DNA of 64,000 nucleotides from Variovorax paradoxus (lineage in GTDB: Bacteria; Pseudomonadota; Gammaproteobacteria; Burkholderiales; Burkholderiaceae_C). Shown here one piece after another: positions 48,107 to 56,864 of the stretch (position 1 is the stretch's first letter; the number at the start of each line of letters is the position of its first letter). Location of the stretch: NCBI RefSeq assembly GCF_030815975.1, contig NZ_JAUSXL010000002.1:4204501-4268500 (forward strand), in the 5' to 3' direction. The notes under the pieces are model-generated. The model searched no databases and was not told the DNA's origin. It worked only from the letters and a program-made list of their open reading frames with translations. The position numbers and the translations under genes were made by a program.

Positions 48107-49585
48107 ATGATTTCTTCCGAACTTCTTCCGATTTGCATTGCCGGCGAATGGCGCCTGGGCGGCGGCGACGTGTACGAGAGCCTTTATCCCGCCACGGGCG
48201 AGCCGATCGCGCGCCTCAGAGCCGCGAGCCTGGCCGATGTCGAGGAGGCCATCACGCGCGCCGACCATGCGTTTCGCACCAGCGGCTGGGCCCAGCGCCT
48301 GCCGCACGAGCGCGCCGCGGTGCTGCACCGCGTGGCGCAGCTGATCCGCGAAGAGAGTGAAAGCCTCGCGCAGAAGCAGCGCCTGGACAACGGCAAGCCG
48401 ATCAGCGAAACGCGCAACCTCGTGGCCAGCGCCGCGGGCACTTTCCAGTTCTTCGCGGCCGCGCTCGAAACGATGGAAGAAACCATCACGCCTTCGCGCG
48501 GCGCCTTCGTCACGATGAGCGTGCACGAGCCCATGGGCGTGGTTGCCGCCATCACGCCGTGGAACTCGCCGATCGCGAGCGAGGCGCAGAAGCTCGCGCC
48601 CGCGCTGGCGGCCGGCAATGCGGTGGTCGTGAAGCCGGCCGAGGTCACGCCGCTGATGGCGCTGGAACTCGCGCGCATCTGCGAGCAGGCCGGCGTGCCG
48701 AAGGGGATCGTCAGCGTGCTGCCGGGGAAGGGCTCGGTCATCGGCGATGCGATCACCCAGCATCCGCTGGTCAAGCGCGTGTCGTTCACGGGCGGCACCA
48801 CCACCGGCAGGCACATTGCGCACATCGCGGCCGACAAGATGATGCCGGTGTCGCTGGAGCTGGGCGGCAAGTCGCCGACCATGGTGCTCGACGACGCGGA
48901 CCTCGACCATGCGGTGAACGGCGTGCTCTACGGCATCTTCAGCTCGTCGGGCGAATCGTGCATCGCGGGCTCGCGCCTCTTCGTGGCGCGTGGCATCTAC
49001 GACGAGTTCCTCACGCGGCTGGCCGAAGGCGCCAATGCCTTGCGCGTGGGCGATCCGGCCTTGGAGCGCACGCAGATGGGCCCGCTCATCACCGCCAGGC
49101 ACCGCGAAGGCATCGAGCGCTATGTGGACCTGGGCGTGTCTGAAGGCGGACGCATCCGCACCGGGGGCGTGCGGCCCCATGGCAGCGACTACGACAAGGG
49201 CTACTTCTACCGGCCGACCATCATCGAGGGCCTGGACAACAGCGCGCGCATCAGCCAGGAAGAGATCTTCGGCCCGGTGCTGGTCGCGATGCCTTTCGAC
49301 GACGAGGAGTCGCTGATCGCGCAGGCCAACGACAGCGTCTATGCGCTGGCCGCGGGCATCTGGAGCCGCGACTTCAAGCGCGCCTGGAAGGTCGGCCGCG
49401 CGGTGCAGGCCGGCACGGTCTGGGTCAACACCTACAAGCAGTTCTCGGTCTCCACGCCCTTCGGCGGCTGGCGCGACAGCGGCCTGGGCCGCGAGAAGGG
49501 CCGCGAAGGCATCTTCCAGTACATGGAGCAAAAGAGCATGTACTGGGGCACCAATGAACAACCTTTGCCCTGGGCACTGACATGA
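48107..49585 (+). CDS. Aldehyde dehydrogenase
   Basis: A 492-aa NAD(P)-dependent aldehyde dehydrogenase: VAAITPWNSPIASEAQKLAP, KPAEVTPLMALELA, nucleotide-binding FTGGTTTGRHIA, the general base Glu in SLELGGKSPTMV, and the catalytic Cys in SSSGESCIAGSRL. EEIFGPVL completes the motif set. Length is standard for the betaine/gamma-aminobutyraldehyde-type group. It oxidises an aldehyde intermediate to the acid. Nine bp after the AspDH-like gene; its stop overlaps the next ATG (ATGA). Confidence 0.95.
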   Translation: MISSELLPICIAGEWRLGGGDVYESLYPATGEPIARLRAASLADVEEAITRADHAFRTSGWAQRLPHERAAVLHRVAQLIREESESLAQKQRLDNGKPISETRNLVASAAGTFQFFAAALETMEETITPSRGAFVTMSVHEPMGVVAAITPWNSPIASEAQKLAPALAAGNAVVVKPAEVTPLMALELARICEQAGVPKGIVSVLPGKGSVIGDAITQHPLVKRVSFTGGTTTGRHIAHIAADKMMPVSLELGGKSPTMVLDDADLDHAVNGVLYGIFSSSGESCIAGSRLFVARGIYDEFLTRLAEGANALRVGDPALERTQMGPLITARHREGIERYVDLGVSEGGRIRTGGVRPHGSDYDKGYFYRPTIIEGLDNSARISQEEIFGPVLVAMPFDDEESLIAQANDSVYALAAGIWSRDFKRAWKVGRAVQAGTVWVNTYKQFSVSTPFGGWRDSGLGREKGREGIFQYMEQKSMYWGTNEQPLPWALT

Positions 49586-50553
49586 GCGTACTTGGCATCG
49601 ACCAGATCACCTATGGGGCAGACGACCTGCCCACCTGCCGCCGCTTCTTCGAGGACTGGGGCCTCGCGCTGAAGTCGCAAGCGCCCGACGAGCTCGTCTT
49701 CGAATGCCTCAACGGCTGCAAGGTGGTCGTCGCGGCGTTGGACAAGCCGGGCCTGCCGCCCGCAATGGAAGAGGGCCCGACGCTGCGCGAAGTGGTGTGG
49801 GGCGTGGAAAGCGAAGCGGACCTCGATCGCTATGCCGCCGCCATCGCGCGAGACCCGGCCGTCTTCGACGGCACGGTCGACGGCGCGCGCCGCATCGGCT
49901 GCATCGATCCGAGCGGCCTCGCCGTGCGCCTGCAGGTCAGCCGCAAGCATGCGGTCGACGTCGACTGCGGTGCGATGAACACCTGGAACGCCAAGCCGCG
50001 CATCAACCAGCCCGCACCGGTCTACGAGCGCGCGACGCCCATCGAGGTCGGCCATGTGGTGTTCTTCGTGAGCGACGTGAAGGCCACCGGCGTGTTCTAC
50101 GCACAGCGCTTCGGCTTCGTCTCGTCCGACAGCTATCCGAATCGCGGCGCGTTCATGCGCTGTGCGCCGGAAGGCGGCCACCACGACCTGTTCCTGCTGC
50201 AGATCCCTTCGGGCAAGCGCGGGCTCAACCACGTGGCCTTCACCGTGCGCGACATCCACGAAGTGTTCGGCGGCGGCCTGCACTTTTCGCGCCGCGGCTG
50301 GGAAACACAACTCGGCCCGGGGCGGCACCCGGTGTCTTCGGCCTACTTCTGGTACTTCAAGAACCCGGCCGGCGGCCTGATCGAGTACTACGCCGACGAA
50401 GACCAGCTCACCGCCGACTGGCAGCCGCGCGAGTTCGAGCCGGGCCCGACGGTGTTCGCCGAATGGGCGGTCGATGGCGGCCTCGACGGCAACACCCGCC
50501 GCCAGAAGAACGCGGAAGGCCCGAAAGGCGCTTTCCTCACAGAGAAAAAGTGA
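49582..50553 (+). CDS. VOC-family (extradiol dioxygenase-like) protein
   Basis: A 323-aa protein of two vicinal-oxygen-chelate modules, as in type I extradiol dioxygenases. Metal ligands in the C-terminal half: His in IEVGHVVFFVSD, His in GLNHVAFTVRD and Glu in GLIEYYADED, the His-His-Glu set for Fe(II) or Mn(II). It is likely to cleave a catechol-type ring or act as a related lyase or isomerase. It overlaps the aldehyde dehydrogenase gene by four bases. A charged C-terminal tail follows the second module. Confidence 0.85.
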   Translation: MSVLGIDQITYGADDLPTCRRFFEDWGLALKSQAPDELVFECLNGCKVVVAALDKPGLPPAMEEGPTLREVVWGVESEADLDRYAAAIARDPAVFDGTVDGARRIGCIDPSGLAVRLQVSRKHAVDVDCGAMNTWNAKPRINQPAPVYERATPIEVGHVVFFVSDVKATGVFYAQRFGFVSSDSYPNRGAFMRCAPEGGHHDLFLLQIPSGKRGLNHVAFTVRDIHEVFGGGLHFSRRGWETQLGPGRHPVSSAYFWYFKNPAGGLIEYYADEDQLTADWQPREFEPGPTVFAEWAVDGGLDGNTRRQKNAEGPKGAFLTEKK

Positions 50554-50570
50554 ATCCGATAACCACCACC

Positions 50571-51563
50571 ATGCAACGACGTCTTTTTCTTTCCCTTGTG
50601 TTCGCCGCGCTGTCGGCCTTCGCCATCGCTTCGCCCGCGCATGCCCAGGGCGATGCGCAGAAACAGCTCTCGAGCGACCGCTTCACCATCGTCTCGCCGT
50701 TCCCGCCCGGCGGCCCGGTCGACACGCTGGCCCGCGTGCTTTCCGAGGGACTCGCCAAGCGCTACGGCCAGGCCGCGGTGGTCGAGAACCTGGTCGGCGC
50801 GGCCGGCAACATCGGTATCGACAAGGTCAAGCGCGCCAAGGGCGATGGCCACACGCTGCTCGTGGTGCCCGCAGGCAACCTCACGATCAACCCCACGCTG
50901 ATGCCGAACTTCCCGTTCGACATCGGGAAGGACTTCGTGCCCGTCACCATGCTGGCCAAGGCGCCCAACGTGCTGGTGGCCTCGCCGTCGTCGGGCATCA
51001 AGAGCGCGAAGGAGCTGGTGGCGCAGGCCAAGGCCAAGCCAAACACGCTGTCGTATGCATCGCCGGGCGTGGGCAGCGGCCTCCACCTGGCGGGCGAACT
51101 GTTCAAGCAGCAGGCCGGCATCGACCTGCTGCACGTGCCCTACAAGGGCACGGCACCGGCGCTCAACGACGTGCTCGGCGGCTCGGTGCCGCTGATGTTC
51201 AGCAATCTGCCCGCGACCATGCCCTTCATCAAGAACGGCAAGCTCGTTGCGCTGGGTGTGACGGAGGCCGCGCGCAGCCCCGCCGCGCCCGACATTCCCA
51301 CGCTGGCGGAGCAGGGCATCCAGGGCGTGGCCGTGACCTCGTGGTATGGCCTGCTGGCACCCAGGGGCACGCCGCCTGCCGTGGTCGAGCAGCTCGCGAA
51401 AGATGCCGCCGAGATGCTGGCCCAGCCCGACGTGCGCGAACGCCTCAAGGCCCAAGGCATGACCGACGCGGCCATGAAGCCGGCCGCGTTTGCCGCCCAC
51501 ATCCGCGATGAAACGGCCGTGTGGGCCAGGATCATCAAGGCCCGCAACATCGTGGCCGAGTGA
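50571..51563 (+). CDS. Bug/TctC-family periplasmic substrate-binding protein (second copy)
   Basis: A 330-aa periplasmic protein with a Sec signal peptide (RRLFLSLVFAALSAFAIASPAHA) and Bug motifs: FTIVSPFPPGGPVDTLARVL, VVENLVGAAGNIGIDKVK and LLHVPYKGTAPALNDVLGG. It is a paralogue, not a duplicate, of the binding protein that opens the operon; the two differ widely in sequence. Two binders suggest two substrates or two affinities for the compound imported through the porin. Confidence 0.92.
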   Translation: MQRRLFLSLVFAALSAFAIASPAHAQGDAQKQLSSDRFTIVSPFPPGGPVDTLARVLSEGLAKRYGQAAVVENLVGAAGNIGIDKVKRAKGDGHTLLVVPAGNLTINPTLMPNFPFDIGKDFVPVTMLAKAPNVLVASPSSGIKSAKELVAQAKAKPNTLSYASPGVGSGLHLAGELFKQQAGIDLLHVPYKGTAPALNDVLGGSVPLMFSNLPATMPFIKNGKLVALGVTEAARSPAAPDIPTLAEQGIQGVAVTSWYGLLAPRGTPPAVVEQLAKDAAEMLAQPDVRERLKAQGMTDAAMKPAAFAAHIRDETAVWARIIKARNIVAE

Positions 51564-51591
51564 GCCGCGAATAACAAAAGGGGAGACACCC

Positions 51592-52755
51592 ATGAAGACA
51601 AGCGAATCCACCGTCGGCATCGTCGGTGCGGGCATCGGCGGCCTGGTGGCGGCCATTGCGCTGCGGCGCGCGGGCCACGACGTGATCGTGTTCGAGCAGG
51701 CGAAGCAGTTCGCCCGCGTCGGTGCGGACATCAACCTCACGCCCAATGCGGTGCGTGCGCTCGACGGCCTCGGCGTGGGCGAGGCGGCGCGGGTCACGGC
51801 GGCCCGCCCTTCGCACCGCATCAGCCGCACCTACGACACCGGCGAGGAAACCTCGTGCCTGGAGATGGCCGATTCGGCGGAGCAACGCTACGGCGCACCC
51901 CAGCTCACGATTCATCGCGCCGACCTGCTCGCCGCATTGGCCGACATGTTCCCTGCCGAGCGCGTGGCGCTCGGCAAGCGCGCCGAGACCATCGCCGCGG
52001 ACGAGAAGGGCGTGAGCCTCTCGTTCACCGACGGCAGCAGCGCCCGCGTCGGCGCACTGCTCGGCGCCGACGGCATCCATTCGTGCGTGCGCAGCGCGAT
52101 GTTCGGCGCCGAAAGCCCGCGCTTCACCGGCATCGTCGCCTACCGCGCCGTGGTGCCGGCCGAGCGCGTGGCGGGCGTGCCGAACCTCGGCGCCTTCACC
52201 AAATGGTGGGGCCCGAATCCGCAGAGCCAGATCGTCACGTTCCCGCTCAACCGCGGCAGGGACATCTTCATCTTCGCGACCACGCCGCAGGACAGCTGGC
52301 ACCTCGAATCGTGGACCGCGCCCGGCAGCGTCGACGAGTTGCGCGAGCAGTACGTGGACTACCACCCGGAGGCGCGCGCCCTGCTCGATGCCTGCGACAC
52401 GGTGCTGAAGACCGCGCTGTACGAGCGCGACCCGATGCCGGCCTGGGCCGCGGGCCGCATGGCCTTGCTCGGCGATGCCGCGCACCCGATGCTGCCGTTC
52501 ATGGCACAGGGCGCGGGCATGGCGATCGAGGACGCCGTGGTGCTGTCGCGCCATTTCGAAGGCGTGGCGATGGCCGATGTGGCGGATGCGCTCAAGGGCT
52601 ACGAAAAGGCCCGCATCGCACGCGCCGGCCAGGTGCAGCTCGGCTCGCGCGGCAACAACTGGCTGCGCGAAGGCGGCAACGCCGACTGGGTCTATGGCTA
52701 CGACGCCTGGGCCGTGCCGCTGGGTGCCCCGGCCGGCGCCACTGCCACCGCCTGA
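51592..52755 (+). CDS. FAD-dependent aromatic monooxygenase (salicylate-hydroxylase-like)
   Basis: A 387-aa group A flavin monooxygenase: FAD motif VGIVGAGIGGLVAAIALRRAG, the DG motif LLGADGIHSCVR, and MALLGDAAHPMLPFMAQGAG, which binds FAD ribose and phosphate. It hydroxylates, or decarboxylates and hydroxylates, an aromatic ring with NAD(P)H and O2, as in salicylate or 6-hydroxynicotinate 3-monooxygenase. ATG 51592 follows GGGGAGACACC. The C-terminus (GNNWLREGGNADWVYGYDAW) is typical of this branch. Confidence 0.9.
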   Translation: MKTSESTVGIVGAGIGGLVAAIALRRAGHDVIVFEQAKQFARVGADINLTPNAVRALDGLGVGEAARVTAARPSHRISRTYDTGEETSCLEMADSAEQRYGAPQLTIHRADLLAALADMFPAERVALGKRAETIAADEKGVSLSFTDGSSARVGALLGADGIHSCVRSAMFGAESPRFTGIVAYRAVVPAERVAGVPNLGAFTKWWGPNPQSQIVTFPLNRGRDIFIFATTPQDSWHLESWTAPGSVDELREQYVDYHPEARALLDACDTVLKTALYERDPMPAWAAGRMALLGDAAHPMLPFMAQGAGMAIEDAVVLSRHFEGVAMADVADALKGYEKARIARAGQVQLGSRGNNWLREGGNADWVYGYDAWAVPLGAPAGATATA

Positions 52756-52787
52756 TTCACATCCACCTCACCCCACGGAGGCACACC

Positions 52788-53009
52788 ATGCAACAAGACC
52801 GCTACCTGCAACCGCACCAGGCGCGCCAGCGCCCCGCGACCACCTATGAAGACTTGCTGGGCGACGTGATCGAGCGCGCCTTCGGCCACGGCATCCACGA
52901 CCTCGCCGGCCTCGTGCAGCGGCTCAACGACAGCGGCCTGGCCACCCCCGCCGGGCAACCCTGGACCGAGGCGCTGTACCGCAAGGAAATGGCCACGCTG
53001 GCCGGCTGA
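52788..53009 (+). CDS. Small recombinase-like helix-turn-helix protein
   Basis: A 73-aa protein (DLLGDVIERAFGHGIHDLAG, then SGLATPAGQPWTEALYRKEM) that resembles the small recombinase-like HTH domain: a helical pair seen next to resolvase-type DNA-binding domains and as stand-alone genes in aromatic catabolic operons. ATG 52788 follows CGGAGG. It lies 32 bp after the monooxygenase gene and 13 bp before the Rieske oxygenase gene, so it is surely co-transcribed. It could be a regulator or an oxygenase accessory protein. Confidence 0.7.
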   Translation: MQQDRYLQPHQARQRPATTYEDLLGDVIERAFGHGIHDLAGLVQRLNDSGLATPAGQPWTEALYRKEMATLAG

Positions 53010-53022
53010 GGAGCAACACACC

Positions 53023-54066
53023 ATGACCATCGCTATCACTCCCATCGCCGCCGACCCGGTCGACCACCTGCTCGAGATCGGCCTGAAGGACCTCTGGTAC
53101 CCGATCTGCCCCTCGCACTTCATCAAGGAGAACCCCGTCTCGCTGCGCCGCCTGGGCCGCAAGATCGCGCTGTGGCGCGACGGCGAAGGCGTGCTGCACG
53201 CGCTGGAAGACCGCTGCCCGCACCGCGGCGCGCCGCTGTCGCAGGGCGTGGTGCTGGGCGACCGGCTCTCGTGCCCGTACCACGGCGTCGAGGTGCGCCA
53301 TGACGGCGTCGTCACGCGCGTGCCCGGCAGCCCGGGCTGCAAGCTCGAAGGCTCGCAGGCCACGCGGCACTTTCATGTGCAGGAGCGGGCGGGCGCCGTG
53401 TTCCTCTACAACTCGAAGGAGCCGGTCGATGTGCCGCCGCCGCTGGTGCTGCCCGAGCAGCTGACCGACGACGCGGAGTATTCGTCCTTCCTTTGCTACA
53501 CCGAGTGGAAGGGCGACTACCGCTACGTGCTCGACAACGTGATGGACCCGATGCACGGCACCTACCTGCACAAGCAGTCGCATTCGATGGCCGAGGGCGA
53601 TTCGGCGGCCAAGTTCGGCATCCGCCAGACCGACACCGGCTTTGTGTTCGAGAAGGAAGGCCAGCGCAACGTCAACTTCGACTGGACCGAATGGGCCGAC
53701 ACCGGCATCCACTGGATGCGCCTGGAAATCCCGTACCCGAAAACCGGCGGTCCCGGTGGCAACTTCATCATCGTCGGCGCCTTCTCGCCGATCGTGAAGG
53801 GCATGACGGCCACCTTCTTCTGGCGCGTGCGCAAGCTGCCGCCGGGCTGGGAGCGCGACACCTGGCGCTTCCTGTACAAGAACCGCCTCGAGGCGCGCCA
53901 CTGGCATGTGCTCGAGCAGGACCGCGTGATGCTGGAAGAGATGGAGCCCGACGCCAACCAGCACGAGAACCTGTACCAGCACGACCTGGGCATCGTCCGC
54001 CTGCGCCGCCACATGCGCAACCTCGCCCAAGCCCAGCTCGCGGAATCTGCCGCAGTCACGGCCTGA
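53023..54066 (+). CDS. Rieske non-heme iron oxygenase, oxygenase component
   Basis: A 347-aa single-subunit aromatic oxygenase of the vanillate-demethylase/phthalate-dioxygenase type. Rieske [2Fe-2S] ligands: Cys65 and His67 (CPHRG), Cys84 and His87 (CPYHG). Mononuclear iron site: Asp175, His178 and His183 in DPMHGTYLHKQSH. No beta subunit gene is present, which fits the alpha-only group. It would dihydroxylate or demethylate an aromatic acid, using electrons from the reductase encoded 18 bp downstream. Confidence 0.93.
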   Translation: MTIAITPIAADPVDHLLEIGLKDLWYPICPSHFIKENPVSLRRLGRKIALWRDGEGVLHALEDRCPHRGAPLSQGVVLGDRLSCPYHGVEVRHDGVVTRVPGSPGCKLEGSQATRHFHVQERAGAVFLYNSKEPVDVPPPLVLPEQLTDDAEYSSFLCYTEWKGDYRYVLDNVMDPMHGTYLHKQSHSMAEGDSAAKFGIRQTDTGFVFEKEGQRNVNFDWTEWADTGIHWMRLEIPYPKTGGPGGNFIIVGAFSPIVKGMTATFFWRVRKLPPGWERDTWRFLYKNRLEARHWHVLEQDRVMLEEMEPDANQHENLYQHDLGIVRLRRHMRNLAQAQLAESAAVTA

Positions 54067-54084
54067 CTGGAAGCGAGCTCTGCC

Positions 54085-55053
54085 ATGTCTTCTTCCACGC
54101 TGAACGCCCTGGTGCACACGATGCGCTACGAGGCCGACGGCATCGTCAGCGTCGAGTTCCGCCCGGCTTCGTCCGACACGGACTTTCCCGCCTTCGAGGC
54201 CGGCTCCCACATCGACCTGCACCTGCCCAACGGACTGGTGCGCAGCTACTCGTTGTGCAATCCCTCGAGCGATCGCCAGCGCTACGTGGTCGGCGTGCTC
54301 AACGACCGCAAGAGCCGCGGCGGCTCGCGCTATGTGCACCAGCAGCTGCGCGTGGGCATGACGCTGCCGATCTCGGCGCCGCGCAACAACTTCAAGCTCG
54401 AAGAGGGCGCGGACCGCTCGGTGCTGGTGGCCGGCGGCATCGGCGTGACGCCCATCTGGTGCATGCTGCAGCGGCTCGTGGCCGCGACCAGGCCGGTGGA
54501 ACTCGTCTACTGCGCGCGCACCCGCAAGGAGGCCGCCTTCTGCGATGCCATCGAGGCGCTGGCGCGCGAGCACGCCGTGCCGCTCACCTGGCACTTCGAC
54601 GACGAGAAGGGCGCGCCGCCCGATCTGGCGGCGCTGCTGGCCGGCAAGGGCACCACCAGCCACTACTACTGCTGCGGTCCCACGCCGATGCTCGACGCCT
54701 TCGAGAAGAGCTGCGAGAAGCTGGGCTATGCCAATGCGCACATCGAGCGCTTTGCCGCGGTGCATGTGGAGGCGCCGAGCGCCACCCAGGGCTGCGTGGT
54801 GGAGTGCGCCAAGAGCGGCAGGAGCGTCGAGGTGCCACCCGGCAAATCGATTCTCGACAGCCTGATCGACGCCGGCCTGAACCCCGACCACAGCTGCAAG
54901 GAGGGCGTCTGCGGCGCTTGCGAAACAGCGGTGCTGGAAGGCGAGATCGACCACCACGACGGCATCCTCACCAAGATCGAACGTGCGTCCAACAAGACCA
55001 TGATGATCTGCGTCTCTCGCTGCAAGGGCGAGCGGCTGGTGCTCGACATCTGA
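54085..55053 (+). CDS. Phthalate-dioxygenase-type reductase (FMN, NAD, plant-type [2Fe-2S])
   Basis: A 322-aa electron-transfer flavoprotein of the PDR/VanB family. Flavin-binding region RSYSLCNPSSDRQRYVVGV, NAD-binding VLVAGGIGVTPIWCML and CCGPTPML, and a C-terminal plant-type ferredoxin domain whose cluster ligands are Cys271, Cys276, Cys279 and Cys309. It passes electrons from NAD(P)H to the Rieske oxygenase encoded just upstream. Length and domain order match the family fully. Confidence 0.95.
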   Translation: MSSSTLNALVHTMRYEADGIVSVEFRPASSDTDFPAFEAGSHIDLHLPNGLVRSYSLCNPSSDRQRYVVGVLNDRKSRGGSRYVHQQLRVGMTLPISAPRNNFKLEEGADRSVLVAGGIGVTPIWCMLQRLVAATRPVELVYCARTRKEAAFCDAIEALAREHAVPLTWHFDDEKGAPPDLAALLAGKGTTSHYYCCGPTPMLDAFEKSCEKLGYANAHIERFAAVHVEAPSATQGCVVECAKSGRSVEVPPGKSILDSLIDAGLNPDHSCKEGVCGACETAVLEGEIDHHDGILTKIERASNKTMMICVSRCKGERLVLDI

Positions 55054-55091
55054 AATTCCCCACCAAGCAAGAAAGCACAGAGAGACATCCC

Positions 55092-56198
55092 ATGAAAAAG
55101 TACGTGTTCGCGCTGGCTTCGGCCGGCGCGGCTGGCGCAGCGCTGGCCCAATCTTCCGTCACGCTGTTCGGCGTGGTCGACGCGGCTGTCAGCCATACGC
55201 GCGGCAGCGGTGACGGATCGGCCCACAAGACGCAGCTGACCAACAGCGGCAACATGTTCAGCCGCCTCGGCTTTCGCGGAACCGAGGATCTGGGCGGCGG
55301 CCTCTCGGCGGGCTTCTGGCTCGAGGCCGGCCTGCAGAACGACAACGGCACCGGCTTCGGCTCCAACGCGAACAACCAGGCAAGCGGTGCCGGCACCGCG
55401 GGCATCCTGAGCTTCAACCGGCGCTCCACCGTGAGCCTGTCGGGACCGTTCGGGGAATTCCGCCTGGGCCGCGACTACGTGCCCGCGTTCTGGAACACCG
55501 CCATCTTCGACCCGTTCGGAACCGGCGGCGGCATCGGCGCCAACCAAATCTATTTCTCGGGCCTTGGCGGACTGCCCGCGCCCACCGGCACGCGCGCGTC
55601 GAACAGCATCGGCTACTTCCTGCCGGGCAACCTGGGCGGCTTCTACGGACAGGCCATGTACGCCATGGGCGAGAACGATTCGAACTCGGTGCTGCCGGGC
55701 ACGCTGCGTTCGAACCGCCGCGACGGCAGCCATGCGGGCTTTCGCTTCGGCTACCTGCAAGGCGGCTTCAACATTGCACTGGCCACCGGCAAGACGCGCT
55801 ATGCGAGCGGCGACCTTCGCGTGACCAACCTCGGCGCTTCCTATACCTTCGGCCCCTCGCTGATAAGCCTGAAGCTCACGGGCGAGCTCTACACGGAGTC
55901 GAAGGGAAGCACCGACGGCAAGGGCGCGCTGGTCGGCTTCCAGCTGCCGGTCGGTCCCGGTGAGATCAAGGGCTCGTATGCGCGCTACCGGCTCGAGCCC
56001 GCCAATGCCGCACTGAAGCCGACCACGTCGAAGTTCGCGATCGGCTACGTTCACAACCTGTCGAAGCGCACCGCGCTGTACGCCACGTTCGCGCGCATCG
56101 GCAACCGCAATGGCGCGGCACAGGCGCTTGCAGGCGCCATCACCATGCCGAACCGCGCCTCCACCGGAACGGAGTTCGGCATGCGCCACATCTTCTAG
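55092..56198 (+). CDS. Gram-negative porin (OmpC/trimeric beta-barrel family)
   Basis: A 368-aa outer-membrane protein. Signal peptide KKYVFALASAGAAGAALAQ, then SSVTLFGVVDAAVSH, the standard first strand of burkholderial porins; RLGFRGTEDLGGGLSAGFWL follows. The C-terminus ends in Phe (FGMRHIF), the recognition signal for the BAM complex. Many alternating hydrophobic strands support a 16-strand barrel. As last gene of the catabolic operon, it probably admits the pathway's aromatic acid through the outer membrane. Confidence 0.95.
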   Translation: MKKYVFALASAGAAGAALAQSSVTLFGVVDAAVSHTRGSGDGSAHKTQLTNSGNMFSRLGFRGTEDLGGGLSAGFWLEAGLQNDNGTGFGSNANNQASGAGTAGILSFNRRSTVSLSGPFGEFRLGRDYVPAFWNTAIFDPFGTGGGIGANQIYFSGLGGLPAPTGTRASNSIGYFLPGNLGGFYGQAMYAMGENDSNSVLPGTLRSNRRDGSHAGFRFGYLQGGFNIALATGKTRYASGDLRVTNLGASYTFGPSLISLKLTGELYTESKGSTDGKGALVGFQLPVGPGEIKGSYARYRLEPANAALKPTTSKFAIGYVHNLSKRTALYATFARIGNRNGAAQALAGAITMPNRASTGTEFGMRHIF

Positions 56199-56864
56199 GG
56201 CCTGTCCGCGCACTCGGTGTGGCTGCAGGGTCACACCGAACGCGTTCGACTTTTCCGTTTGGCGCAACGCGCACCGCATGAAGAACGAACCATCTTCGTA
56301 GTGCAACGCGCCCATGGATTCGATGACTCCATTTGTCGTATGGCGCGCGAACATTTTGAGAGGGAAAAGTTCCGTGTTTCGTTGACGCTGTCATCTTCGA
56401 TCAGCTAAAAACGTGCGCACTTCCAAGGAGGGAGAGCGCACGTGAAGCTACACAGAACAGCTACAAGAGAACCTGCCGCTGCGGCCGCCATTTCCATTGC
56501 CGCCGTTGCGCATGAAGCCGCAGCGTCGAGGCGCTCCCGCTAAGCCCGCCGCTCAGGCATCCAGCCCAGCCCGGCATTCCATCGCCCTCGCACTCGACGG
56601 GAATGGAACCCATCACTCCCCGCATCCTGGGACCGCCCGCATCGCATGCGGTGCGGTCCGGTGCTGCGCGTTCGTGCCGCGCCGGCTGAAAAAAATCAAG
56701 GCATTGCAGTCTCGTGTTTCCTGGCGAACGTCTGGTTCGCCGGAAGGGTGCGGTGCTGCCTGCCGATGTGTTGTTCATCCATTCCTGCGCGCGTCCGCGC
56801 ACTGCCGGCTACCCGCCGGCGCGAGCGGGGCGGCGCTTGTTGTCCTTACCAAGAGGCGATCATC
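56199..56864. other. 666-bp intergenic region between porin and M1 peptidase genes
   Basis: No supported gene. A weak promoter-like pair, TTGACG at 56382-56387 and CTAAAA at 56405-56410 with 17-bp spacing, points towards the peptidase gene. It is directly followed by the palindrome at 56411-56443. The rest of the stretch is ordinary G/C-rich sequence with no repeat that I could recognise. A long 5' leader for the peptidase mRNA (about 450 nt) would be implied. Confidence 0.5.
56411..56443. promoter_or_regulatory. 8-bp inverted repeat after a promoter-like pair
   Basis: ACGTGCGC and GCGCACGT, perfect arms with a 17-base spacer (ACTTCCAAGGAGGGAGA). It begins right after a candidate -10, so a repressor site is possible; alternatively an mRNA hairpin that exposes the A/G-rich loop. 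No T-run follows, so it is not a typical terminator. Confidence 0.45.
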
